A DNA stretch of 64,000 nt. Origin: Siphonodentalium dalli. Taxonomy: Eukaryota > Mollusca > Scaphopoda > Gadilida > Siphonodentaliidae. How positions within the stretch are numbered: the first letter of the stretch is position 1; every line of letters begins with the position of its first letter. The position numbers and the translations under genes are program-made. Location: positions 8,905,814 through 8,969,813 of the forward strand of contig CP136063.1 of assembly GCA_032622095.1 (NCBI GenBank), read 5' to 3'. Shown here piece by piece: positions 37,201 through 48,053 of this stretch. Below the pieces are notes generated by a model. It was given only the letters and a program-made list of their open reading frames with translations, had not been told where the DNA came from and did no database searches.

Positions 37201-37833
37201 ACTTAATATTTTATGTTTATATGCCTGTCCCAGGTGGGACTAAAGTATACCTCTCATATTGAAAATGTTCTAAGTGGAAAAAGGGGGATAACTCCACACA
37301 CACAAAAGTCAGACAGACCTCACGATCGCAGGTGCACAGGTTTCCATGGTACTAGACATCTGTGTCAAGTTTAAAAACAATTGAACCAAAAATGTAGGAA
37401 TTAAAGCTCGGACAAAGGTATACCATTGAACATTTTCTATGTTAACAAAGGGAGATAACTCTGGTTCTGAATTCACAACTATTTGACCTGGTGACCTCAT
37501 TTAAACAAATCTGAAAGCAAGTACCTAGAGAACATCCACACCAAATATCAACCCATTTGGTCTTATGGTTCTGAAGAAGACAATTATTGACAGATGGACA
37601 GACTAATTACATTATATGTACCTTTTTTTTTTCTCAAACGGGCGTATAAAACACTCTAGCTCCCAAATTTACATATTTTTATTTCAATGGCCTTGTTAGA
37701 ATGTTGAGAATTCATAGTTATAAGATCAGGGCAGTTTGGAATCAGTAAACAACCCATATGTTTCTTTGGATTGTAACAGGTAATGTACCAACTACTTACG
37801 TGCATCTAGTGACACCAATTCCTTCCACATCAT
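32831..37833 (-). CDS. cGAS-like receptor (Mab-21 fold nucleotidyltransferase)
   Basis: Two coding exons join in phase: 37833-37800 (MMWKELVSLDA plus one base) and 34215-32831. Donor CAC|GTAAGT is at 37799, acceptor tatatttcag at 34216. Together they give 473 codons, a 472-residue protein, usual for the family. The nucleotidyltransferase signature is present: LLGSVAEQTK (GS at about 132-133), then MDEADFVIFL giving Glu145 and Asp147, and LKLDIS giving Asp250. The Mab-21 C-lobe motif PSYHIKLIVLFLL follows (about 341-353). By family knowledge such proteins sense nucleic acid and make cyclic or linear nucleotide second messengers that activate STING-type immunity. Which ligand and product apply here cannot be read. 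Exon 1 carries seven bases before the first ATG after acceptor ccttttag, so a 5'-UTR exon probably lies upstream. A strong donor CTG|GTGAGT at 32848 overlaps the last codons, so splicing to a further exon is an alternative to the stop at 32831. Confidence 0.85.
35905..36080. repeat. Paired stem-loop repeat (TGCATTCTCTTATATA)
   Basis: CCAATGCATTCTCTTATATA (from about 36008) is inverted as TATATAAGAGAATGCACTGG (to about 36073) around a ~30-nt loop containing 'ggctccctatgggtgacg'. A second, more diverged stem-loop of the same design starts near 35912 ('ccagtgcattctgttatata'). The terminal phrase 'agaatgcactggca' also occurs alone near 61871. It is probably a MITE family. Confidence 0.7.
37262..37500 (+). 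repeat. 'gggggataactcc' tandem-module repeat (family D), copy 1
   Basis: 'aaaaagggggataactccac', 'atcgcaggtgcacaggtt', 'tactagacatctgtgtcaag' and 'aaaaatgtaggaatta..agctcggacaa' match the units at 46815-47190. This copy includes about one and a half units inside the cGLR intron. Confidence 0.7.
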
Positions 37834-37840
37834 GGACAAC
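37800..37840 (-). CDS. cGLR exon 1 (first coding exon)
   Basis: A 41-nt exon between acceptor ttaccttttag (AG at 37842-37841) and donor CAC|GTAAGT. The chosen ATG is at 37833, with a second in-frame ATG next to it. It encodes MMWKELVSLDA and supplies the first base of an Arg codon completed in exon 2. The phase match with exon 2 and two good splice sites are the evidence. No transcript is available. Confidence 0.65.
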
Positions 37841-38215
37841 CTAAAAGGTAATGGCATGATTATAAAATACAAATATATAGTGTCAAATAGTAAGAGTGTT
37901 ATTGTGTGCTTATTCATGTTGCTAGTTCTAAATATATTTAAAATATAGTCCAGACATGTTTTCACAAAATTATACTTTTTATGGTATTTATGCAGAAAAG
38001 TCATAACTCTAGACATTTTATATAATTTAGGTATGCTGAACAAGATTAGCCCTAGTGCCAGTCAGATTTTTGTGTTCTTGACCTATAAAATGAGAAACAA
38101 AATGGCCACCACAATATCCTAAATTTTTAACAGCATACCGATTACCTCTGACCAGAAGCAAGTGAATGATATGCAAGCGATATTATGCACCACTAAATCA
38201 TTAAGGGGATAATTT

Positions 38216-38505
38216 AATGCGTTACAGTTAATAGTGCGATTAGGAACTCAGAAAGTGTCTGAGTATTAAATACTTTATTTTGTTTTTAATGGGAAACTTG
38301 GTATTTGTCTTTCCACTGCACCCTTCCACAATATTCATTCATAGAACAAATTTACGGCTCCAATCTAGAGGTCACCCCAAAGATTCATGTGAAGTTTGGC
38401 GATGATCGGATGAGAGATCTGACCTGTAGGATGTGCTAACAAAAATTGTTGATGGACGCATGCTCAGACGGATGGACAACTTTGTCAAGTTGAGCTACAA
38501 ATGAT
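38216..38505 (+). repeat. Family A, diverged copy
   Basis: 'ttaatagtgcgattaggaa' matches the 5' region of the 11117 copy. It has 'aatctagaggtcaccccaaa', 'gatgatcggatgagagatc' and 'aaaattgttgatgga', and ends 'caagttgagcta'. The terminal hairpin is degraded. Confidence 0.6.
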
Positions 38506-38509
38506 AACC

Positions 38510-39456
38510 GTCAATAAATTATTTGAAATGGTCGCAATATGAATGTCATGCTCACGCCAAAGGTGTTAATTTACTATGACCTCAACCAGATGTAGTTACA
38601 TGCACCTGGATGTCGCTGAGAGTAACTAACATGTCAATTTCAGATAAGATATGAGTCACAATGAGTCTAATTCCACGGACTTTAGTACACTGCATTCAGT
38701 AATGGGATGGTGGCCAAAACGGTGACAACTTATTGTCGATAAATGCTAACGCTGCTCAATTGCCAAAACATTTGGTCAAAATAGGCAACCCGATATGGTT
38801 ATTTTTGTGGAATGAGTATATTTCAATATTTCTATAATGAATTTAGAAAATTTGATGTAACTCATCAAACTCAACTCAATATTGTGGCATGTATGCCGAC
38901 TTTCTGATGTTTATATATCCGACCTGGTAGCCAGCGAATGAAGTTGTCATCAGGGGTTGTAAAACGCCCCATTGCTCGACTGAATTTCCCGAGCAAGGTG
39001 GACAATGTTTAATTTGTATATATTAATTTGCCATATGGCATATTTGGCACACATTATTATACAGGAGAAAAAGAAGCACAGTCCACTCAAACACTTCCAT
39101 ATATACAATGTAGCATCTACAAGGCCAAGTTTTTTGTGTTAACATTGCTTACAAGTGGAGGGACATAATTATTTAATAAGGAAGAAAATGAGTGGGATGT
39201 TATTAAGTCTTGGGGATGGGTGCAGGGGTATATCTATCAGCTCCCGGACTATTATATTTGGTATGATCTTTTGACATCTGGTGACATCATCAATGACAAA
39301 ATCATATAACTTCCATGGGATTACCGTTTCTCCCTTCCTATGATGATCAGACAAAAATGGAAACTGAGTAGAAGGCTAAACTGTTACCTAGTAGGTACAC
39401 TTGGACCCAAAATATTCTCTGTTAAATAATATTTTCCTGTAAAATACACATTAGAG
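38510..39456. other. Unannotated intergenic stretch
   Basis: No gene, array or TIR pair was recognised. Confidence 0.45.
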
Positions 39457-39458
39457 TA

Positions 39459-41995
39459 CAGCTATGCTCTCAGTAAGCGACCTGTTTAACGAGGTTATGG
39501 GCCGGTACCTACCGCGGTGTTACCACCAAAATACCGCGGTTATCATTCTGTACCGCGACGGAGGGCGGTTGACCCGCGGTACTGGTACGGTATTCTTACC
39601 GTTGATTACCGCATGTGACCGCGTTATTGGTGTTCGTTACCGCGGTATTTTTTTCGGAACCGCGTTCAAATTACCGCTAACGGCCCTCCACCGCGGAGAT
39701 AAAAAAGACTGAAACAAGGTGTCACTGGGTAGGTAAATGTTTATGAACTTTTGTTTTGAATGAATACAGTAAGCTGCACGTAATTATATATGCGTAATGA
39801 ATATAAATTAATAGTAATGCAATCGGATTACATATGAACACATGTCAGGTTTACATGTAACAAATTACAAATGTACACGTACATCACGTTTAATCACGTC
39901 GGCGGTTTTTGAACTCAACTACAGTTGCTTACGGCGACTGGATTACGCAACACACCGTGGAGTAATAGTTTTGTTGTTAGCATGCAACTATCTTACATAT
40001 CGTCAAATGATTTACGCACCCGATTCCTATATCGGTTTCCACTCATGCGGAATTTGTTGTTTTTTTTTTGTGTTTCCGAAATCTAATTAAATTTCTCATA
40101 AAATGGGAAAAGTAAATCCTCCATTTCTCTGAATTTGGTCGAAACCAACGGGGACGGTGCATTAGTAACACTTGAGTCCGATTTTAGTCTTAGAGGCCAG
40201 GGCGGCGATCATTGCAGAAATATTCATATTCGTTCAAATCTATAGTTTTGTTCATAACCCAAACACAATCGGCGCGTAAATAGTATATTATCGCCAAGAC
40301 GTATGATTGTACGCATGCGTGAAACAGTAAAGCAATTTACAAACATTTGCGGCTGAAGATTTCTTGTCGGTGGGAATAAAATGTATAACTTAGAAAGCGT
40401 GGCACATGTCATGTCATGTCAAAGTAAAGTTGTTATCATCACCAATGTGCGCGACAAACAACACGCAAAACACCAAACATTGAAAGACACAACGTTGTCA
40501 AATCAGTCTTTGATTTTGTTACGTGAACATTCATTGTGCTCACGAGTGCATGTCGGGCGGCATCGTTTGATGTGAAATTGCAACTTTTGGCACATACCGG
40601 TATTCCTATCTAATCGTTATTCGGAAAAAACATGCATGGTGTTGGAAATTGAACTCTAAATACGTTTGTTTGGTTATATACAGTATTACAGAGGTTAACA
40701 TTGTAACATAATTATTTCAAGTGATCAAATCCGGTGTGTTTTAGTCCTTGTTAGTTTATTCCCGATACGGTAGCAATAAAGAGCGTTTGTCTCACTTTTG
40801 TGTGACAAATATTTATAAATAGCTATTACGTGCACAACAATTTAAAGATCGAATGAGACTTGTCTGTTTTTTAAAGCCACGTGCTTCGCACATAATATTA
40901 TTCGCAATACCAAAATAGATCGATAAATATCTGAACTACCTTCTGCGAGCATTATGTAAGCCAAACGGACGCATTTGAAGTAATGGACATACAAGTGTCC
41001 AAAACACAAAACAGCCATTCGCGCGTCATGTGTGTAGTTATACTATATAATAGCACCATCAACAAAACACATATTTATTTCACCCATTGAGCCCAGTTAT
41101 AAAAAGACATGACGACATCTTAATTTAAGTTCCCCGTGACCTATATTAACAAAGTCTGCCAGCTGCAGTATGACATAATCAGCGACACGTGCTTTTGCGC
41201 AGAATGTGTTTTTTTCCTGGATATACAGGAGTTCCACTTTGTGTCTTTTATACTAAGACAATAATTCCCGTCATACGAACAAATGGTGTTTGTGATTTGC
41301 AGTTAATGAATGTCAATAAAGTTAATAATGATATTCATTCTGGGGACTATTTAAATAGTGGTCGTTATCATTCAATTTAGGGGTCACGTACATCTGAACA
41401 TTGATATAAACTGTAGATACCGGATTTATCGAGCTGTCTAAAATGGCCGAAATCATTTGTTCCCTTCCCGATAACCAACACTGATTACAAATAGTGTCAT
41501 TTATGGGAATTGTAGGCGATAAAACGAGACTAGAAATGTTGTAATTTTTTAATATTCACATATTACATATGACTTTCTCAAAGTAACTTATAGTTATACA
41601 TTTACTTAATCTGGAAGCCCGTTATAATGGGCATATTTCCCGATATTCGGCTTTCATCTGTTTCAATATTTTAATAATACACTTTACGGTACACAACCAT
41701 GGACGGAGATCGTGAGAACGACCGTCCTATTTTGGAAGATTAACGGTCAGCTATCGAATCCCATCATTAACCGCGTTCTAAAAACGGTACCGTTTGGCGG
41801 TAATGTCACCGCGTTTGTGTGGTGCATTACCGCATGCCACCGCGGTACCAACATCCGTTACCGTTTGAAGTGCGGTGGTACCGCGGTACCCGCGTGGTAG
41901 TTCAACCGCGAATCGGCGGTATGTCGCGGTATTGCACCGCGGTATGAACGCATGTACACCTCGTTAAAACAGGTCGCTTACTTTGAGCATAGCTG
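39459..41995. mobile_element. 2.5-kb TIR transposon with ACCGCGGT clusters, copy 2
   Basis: Its TIRs and interior are homologous to 20040-22678. The left end is CAGCTATGCTCTCAGTAAGC then GACCTGTTTAACGAGGT, and the right end has the inverse. TA flanks are at 39457-39458 and 41996-41997. ACCGCGGT-rich blocks lie at about 39505-39705 and 41765-41950. Small indels relative to copy 1 are frequent, so the copies are not very recent relative to each other. The longest frames are below 85 codons, and no transposase was seen. Confidence 0.85.
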
Positions 41996-41997
41996 TA

Positions 41998-43755
41998 CAT
42001 GAAAATACCAAAGAAGTTGATTTGTGAGGGTGCATCAGTGGTCCTGACAGCCCACGGCCTATAAGTTCTTTGTGACTATTCGGGAGACTTCGGTGTGACC
42101 TTGAACTTACGAGTACTGCCATTTTGGGCTATATTTTATAATAATCCAATAACATATATATATCAGCTCTCTTTTGCTATGTTGATTCATTAAAAGTATG
42201 TTAATTCTGATATACCTGCACAATTTTCATTATTTCTGTGACCATTTTGAATTCAAGGACACCGACATCAACCTGGCACTGTGGCCCATTTTGTTCAGCA
42301 TTACCCAATTGTAATTCACCTGAGTCACCACTTTTCCACGAAAATGCAGTTTACACTATTTTCTAGGTCTGTTTTATGATAATTAACATCTCTTGCATGT
42401 TTACTCACAACATAATCGATGACAACATCCTTACTCATGGTCCTGTTTCATTAGATGAGATAAAATGTAGTTGACATCACAGAACCTCAGGACGATTAAT
42501 CACATGATGACGCCATGATTGGGGAACGATTCACCCATAACACCGAGACACATATAATATGTATATGCTCTCATATTATTTATATTCTTTTCTGTAAATA
42601 GCTTTCTGTATTTCTCAATATTCATTCGAATCAGTGAGAATAAATCATCATCATAGTGAGCTTGTTTTACTGTTTCACCTGTATAATGATGCCATCCACA
42701 CAGATGTAGACCTGCTGCTTGTATCATCACTGCTATCATATGTGGAAACTGTAGACATATCATTCCCATCTATTTGGCATGCTCCCTGGATGATGAAAAA
42801 CAACAGATTAAATTCAAATTAGCATGACTTGTTGTCATTGTCTGGTTTTACATCTAACCAAATTACCATCATAACAACTCACTCAATTTGTTGATTGTTT
42901 TATGAATTGCACATTGGCATTTCCCAATTTACATTACCAACAGAAAGAATTTAGTTGCTAGATATTACATGCAACCTCTGATTGATAGATTCGCCACACA
43001 AAATCTTATCCCAATTTGAAATCTGAAGTGTGATTCATGTCGAGATTTACAGGATACTAATGAGATGATGTTCTTTCTGATACCTTTTCTGATACCTTCC
43101 TGATGAACTAAACTCTCTATTTTGAGAATAAACTGCAAAGCATTTTATTACTTGATTTTTTGGCTCAAAGGTAGGAGAGGTGTGAGGAAAACAAAATAAA
43201 ATAGGAATGAATGATTGTCAAAAAATTGCAAGGATATTTATATTTTTATTTAGAAATCAAGAGATGAATAAACAAACACAAATATTGCCAAGATTGGCGT
43301 TCATGTTGGTGATTGTTTTAAAGTCGGATAATCTGGTTTTCACCAGACTGTAAAGACAGAGAAGACTGGGACTCTGATGACTACAACAGTCAGTACTTGA
43401 CAAAAGTAGTTCTAAACATGGACACAGCTGGAGGTTCTCAGATGAGCAGGGCTCTTTATCTTGAAATTTATGCATGCACACCACTGACAAATTTCCAACC
43501 TCTTACCCTTTTTAAACAAGACAACCAAACCACAGAACTAAGTTCACAAAATTTCTTTTGCACAGCCCTCTTTTTCAACTGAAACCGGTTCAAGCTCTCA
43601 AATTTTTGAAAATTACCAACCTGACATCCCCATAAAGTTAAAATCTATGGCCATATCGGTCCATTAGTTTAACCTGAAGTAGGAACATATGGACTGTTGG
43701 TTTAAAACATACTGGTTGGACAATCAAATCAAACTATGTGAACAATTCAGACCTA
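41998..43755. other. Intergenic stretch with one uncharacterised ORF
   Basis: Apart from the minus-strand frame at 42500-42769, nothing was recognised. A C/T-rich minus-strand frame at 43257-43490 is not supported. Confidence 0.4.
42500..42769 (-). CDS. Uncharacterised 89-codon ORF or exon
   Basis: The translation has balanced, protein-like composition (for example GLHLCGWHHYTGETVKQAHY and DDDLFSLIRMNIEKYRKLF), unlike the AT-driven shadow frames around it. A TAG immediately precedes the ATG in frame, and an alternative acceptor 'tatgtctacag' lies just inside, so it could be an internal exon. It is on the same strand as the cGLR gene and 4.7 kb upstream, but no in-phase junction was established. 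No family was recognised. Confidence 0.2.
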   Translation of the reverse strand: MGMICLQFPHMIAVMIQAAGLHLCGWHHYTGETVKQAHYDDDLFSLIRMNIEKYRKLFTEKNINNMRAYTYYMCLGVMGESFPNHGVIM

Positions 43756-46046
43756 CCGCTATACTTAAAGTAATTGACCATCTATAATGCGGTGCCACCC
43801 CGTTAATACCGCAGTATGATACCGCGGTATCCCGTATAACGCGGTACTGATACCGCTTATTAACGCTTCAACACCGCGCACACCGCGGTGACACCACGAT
43901 GGGTGCGGTCACGGTTCGCGATACCGCGGTGATTTTAACGGACAATTTGCGAGGAAAAAAACAAAGGAAACTGAAGAAATCTTCATTTATTGTGGTTATT
44001 TTATTTACTTATTATTGACGATGTTTTTTTGCCAATAGTGATTTGTCCATGTGTATAATATGCTTTTGCCAATAGTGATTTCTTTATGTGTCTGAGTCAT
44101 CAAAAACTATCTCTTGAGTGGAATTTGTTTTTCTCGTCTCCGTATAACCAATAGATATTGATTGACGGTTAACGTTGTATCACTCGGTGATAGAATGTTC
44201 ATTGAGCTGGGAAGAAGATGTGAGAGAAACTATTCTTACGGAAACATTCGATTGTATATATCGTACATAGTATGTGCAGCTAAGTGTACGGTAATACCCC
44301 CCACATGCCAGTGGAAGAAACAATAATTTCGTGATCTTCATTCGACAGTGCTCAAGTGCTGACTCTGTTATTATTATCGCGTTGCTGGATGTTCTGTTTA
44401 GAAGGACCATGTTTTTTGTCTGCTTTATCGAACTCATTCATTCTATCAGCACTTTTCCCGCCAAGAGCTTTTCTGCATAAGTTGATTGTGTTCTACAACT
44501 AATTCTCTCTTTGAACTCTATTCTACATCTGGATCGGCTCAGTCATTAAAGCCCGCCATTGTGTGAGTGCATTTGTTAATACCATTCTTCACAACTAATG
44601 TATGCCAGTCTACCAAGCAGATTGACTTTTGGATACATATGTCATTGGATGTGTTTTATAGACATTGGACATGTAGACATTAACTGTTGAAAAGTAGCAT
44701 TTGATTCTTCCTGCGTGCACACAATATACATGTATACGCTGCATTTCACTTGTTCTTGTTTTCATTGATTCGCGGTATTATGGTTGGTGCATATTCAATG
44801 GCCGTTTGTTGGCAATTCTATTTCTGCACTTCTCTGTATATACATTACGTCTGCTTCAGTGATATTGCAAACATGGGCTTGCTTATTGTGTGATTGGTTG
44901 TGTGGTCGAATGTGTGAGGGTGAACTAGTCATTTGCGTGTGAGGTGCTCACTTTGGTAGCCATATGAGTGCGACATATGTGGACGCATGCCTATGGGCGT
45001 ATCTGTCATTTGTCATTTGCGTGCGAGATATATTCATTATACTGGTAGTCATTGTGTGCGATATATTTGTTCTCATTGGATGGCTGTGCGTTCATTTGCA
45101 TGTGAGGTGGAGTAATTGTATTGTTGGTTATATATGCATGGCAATTAATTATTCTAGGTTTTCTGATTGTTTCTCTTTATTCTTCGCAGGTTGAAGCAGT
45201 ATTAAATACCAGTTCCACAACCATGGCATCTTGCTTTTAATCCCCAAACGAAACAAACGTCTTCCTTCGAAAATCCGATATATCCGACCTAACTTAGTTT
45301 TTACCCTCGACTCTGTTTATTGTCGTTGAACTTTATAGGATTTATTTTTATTTTATATTTGAAACATCGTGCATGTATACATGTTGACCCATCGACGTAT
45401 GCATGCATATAGACATAGGTCGATGATAAACCTACATGAGAATGCATATCAGTATTAGTTGCGATGCAGGGTACAGGTAGGTAAGAATTATCTGAGTGAC
45501 CCAAATAATTTTCCAATATCATCATATTTCTCTTGCTATTCCACATAGTTCAAATCATTTTGGATTTATTCCGTATCCCCTGCTCTGATTTTCATAAATA
45601 AACCGCGAATAAAGCATGTGATTGACTATCCTACAACATTTCCAGCTACAATTTTTACGTACACACGACTACGATTACGTCGCAAGTGGAGGTTATCAAG
45701 GATACACCTCGATTTCGCATCTAAAATCAAACGGTGACATTGTCGTCAGCATGCGCAATCCAACTATCGGTTACTTCCGGCCTCGACGGAAATCTTTCCA
45801 CTTATAATTGAATCGTTGTCTGAACATTCACTAAATGCATCCCTTCAAAGAGTTCCATGAAAATCACAGCGCTATTCAAAACATTTAACACGATGCCCAC
45901 TATCAGACCGCGGTATCCTTACTGCTCGATACCGTAACTCCACCGCCGTGACCGTCTCGATACCACTACCGTTTATTACCGGTATCACCGCGGTCATGAA
46001 TGGGGTATCACCCCGTTTTTCTGGTCAATTACTTTGAGAATAGCGG
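43756..46046. mobile_element. 2.3-kb TIR element, cousin of the ACCGCGGT family
   Basis: The 25-bp TIR starts CCGCTATACTTAAAGTAATT on the left and CCGCTATTCTCAAAGTAATT (inverted right end), with two mismatches. TA lies on both sides (43754-43755, 46047-46048). Subterminal blocks at about 43795-43935 and 45895-46015 are rich in accgcggta. The TIR pattern C(A/C)GCTATnCTCnAAGTAA..GACC links it to 20040 and 39459, but the interior is different. No transposase frame was found. Confidence 0.8.
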
Positions 46047-46048
46047 TA

Positions 46049-46800
46049 TTGTATTCAGCATGAACTGTTGAACTTCAAACTTCACTCTCTACCCATTGCC
46101 TCAAACATTGCCCCCACAAGGCAGCTTAGAAATCATTAGGAATCTATATATTATTTTACAAGTACAAAAGATACATGTAAGGTGGTGGGGATAGTTAAAT
46201 CTCTTATCGCTGCCCCTATTTGAACAAATGTGCATCCCCATCTATGAGATCCATGCATTCTCTAGAAATAACAAAGGGCAGATTTAAGAGTTGAATTGAA
46301 TTGATTTCCCTCACAAGTTTCCTAAATAATGACCACATTTGAACAAATTTGAGACCTGGTCACCCAAAGACTCTCCATACCAAATATAAGCTAAATCGGC
46401 TCAATGGTTATTGGTTATTTGAAAAATCAGGGTGTAATTTCACCTGGATAAATAGTGGGGACCTCATTCTGATTAGGTCTCAACTGCTATGGGAGACCTA
46501 GGATCAGATTGAAGTTCCCCAGTTGAAGTTGGTGATGTGCACCCATTGGGCACTTCGATTAGGGGATATAGAAACTGAACAGAACAGAAAAAGTTACTAA
46601 ACTAGAAATGGGCTTGTCCCAGGGACTAAGTAATACCCCCCCCATTCAAAATTTTATTCAAATGAAGTAGCCATTACCATATATTTAGCATTGAAATTAT
46701 GTCCACAGGTAACCCTCACCCTAAACCCCCTAACCCTAACCCCTAACTCTTGTCCTAAATTTATTGACTGAATAAAAGTTCGGACAAAATTATGGATGTT
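46049..46800. other. Intergenic stretch with short telomere-like run
   Basis: At about 46710-46745 'aaccctcaccctaaacccc' runs into 'ctaaccctaacccctaact', a brief degenerate (CCCTAA)n-like segment. Around 46320-46440 is module-like text ('gacctggtcacccaaagact', 'ccaaatataagctaaatc') of the ggataact-type repeats. Confidence 0.45.
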
Positions 46801-46814
46801 GCAAAAAAATTTCT

Positions 46815-47190
46815 AAGTGAAAAAAGGGGGATAACACCATAAAAAAAATGTCGGACAGAGATCATAATCGCAGGTGAACATGTTCTTATGGTACTAAATA
46901 TCTGTGCAAAGTTTTAAAAAAATTGACCAAAAATGTAGGAATAAAAGCTCGGACAAAATTATACATGTTGCGAAAATTTTCTATGTCGAAAAAGGGGGGA
47001 TAACTCCACCAAAAAAGTCTGACAAAGATCATAATCGCAGGTGCACAGGTTCACATAGTGGTTGATGTCTGTGCCAAGTTTCACGTAAAATGAATATGAA
47101 ACGACTGAGAAAAACTCTGACTAAATTGTGTCCACAGACAGACGGACGGACAGACAAGCTGATGCCAGTATACCCCCCACAACTCATTGC
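46815..47190 (+). repeat. 'gggggataact' tandem-module repeat (family D), copy 2, with end
   Basis: Two units start near 46820 and 46985 (period about 165 bp), each with 'gaaaaaaggggg(g)ataac', 'agatcataatcgcaggtg' and 'ggacaaaattata'. After the last unit come 'gacagacggacggacagac' and a G/C-paired end 'ccccccacaactcattgc' plus 'ggggagtag'. The order of modules, CGGA-rich spacer and terminal stem-loop matches families A-C. Confidence 0.7.
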
Positions 47191-48036
47191 GGGGAGTAGA
47201 AAAATGTCAATTTGATACTCTAGATATTTCCCAAAAGATGAGAATTAGATTCCCATATGGTGTATATGATGATGATAGCCTGCTGTACAGGGTAGCTTCA
47301 CTAAATTCACCCTTTGGGGACCTCATTCTGCAAATGTCAGATACACTAAATTCAGGCTTGGGAACAGCAGTTTGTTTTAATTTGATGATAACAAACAGGG
47401 ATATGCAGTTGTTTACACCTGCCTGTCAGATAACATCTATTATTCTAATCCAAATTAATGATCTGCGTCTCTCTTTCTGAAGCTAATACCATTGACTGAG
47501 TCTCCTGGCATCTCTGCTTCTGGCAAGAGAGATAAGTTGGGAGATAATATGGGTGGAGGGATTGTTGGCTGGGGGAGGCAGGGGCCATTGTGGGTTATTG
47601 GAAAGTTTCCGTGATTTCATTACAGATTAAAGTTTGATAACTCTGTTAAGTTGAGCAAGGAGTTCATCTGAATTTTTTTTTTAAGTTATGTCATTGGCTC
47701 CGCCCACATTCGACCCAGTGACCTCATTTGAACAAATCTGAACCAGTCAGCCAAGGACCCTTTATACCAAATATGAACCCAATTGGCCCCAATTTAAGAA
47801 TTTCTATGGGAACTGGGAAATATTTATGGTCCTAGCCTTGCAACTATTTAACCCGGTGATCTCATTTGAACATATCTGAATGCGAGTCACCAGGGAAACA
47901 TCCACACCAAATACGAACCCTTTCGGTCGTATGGTTCTTGACGGACGAACGTACAAGGGACGAGGAGTGATGACTATAGCTCCACTTCATATCAGGCGAG
48001 CTGAAAACATTTTTTTTTTACAAACAACATTTTTTT
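47191..48036. repeat. Weak ggataact-type module fragments
   Basis: From about 47700, 'gacccagtgacctcatttga', 'accaaatatgaacccaattg' and 'gacggacgaacgtacaaggg' resemble the same repeat class, without a clear terminus. The 97-codon frame at 47187-47480 has no domain. Confidence 0.4.
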
Positions 48037-48053
48037 GGGGGGGGGGGGGGGGG
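48037..48053. repeat. Poly-G tract
   Basis: A run of 17 G residues. Confidence 0.9.

Larger units (their letters stand above)
34216..37799 (-). other. cGLR intron 1, repeat-rich
   Basis: 3.6-kb intron. It contains a 25-C homopolymer (35770-35794), two stem-loop units (about 35905-36080), T-rich blocks near 34480-34550 and a 'gggggataactccac' repeat (37262-37500). No other coding exon was recognised. Confidence 0.6.

Noticed and set aside
46710-46745. CCCTAA-like run considered as an interstitial telomere
   Set aside because: Only a few degenerate units are present. Too short to claim more than chance or a small relic.
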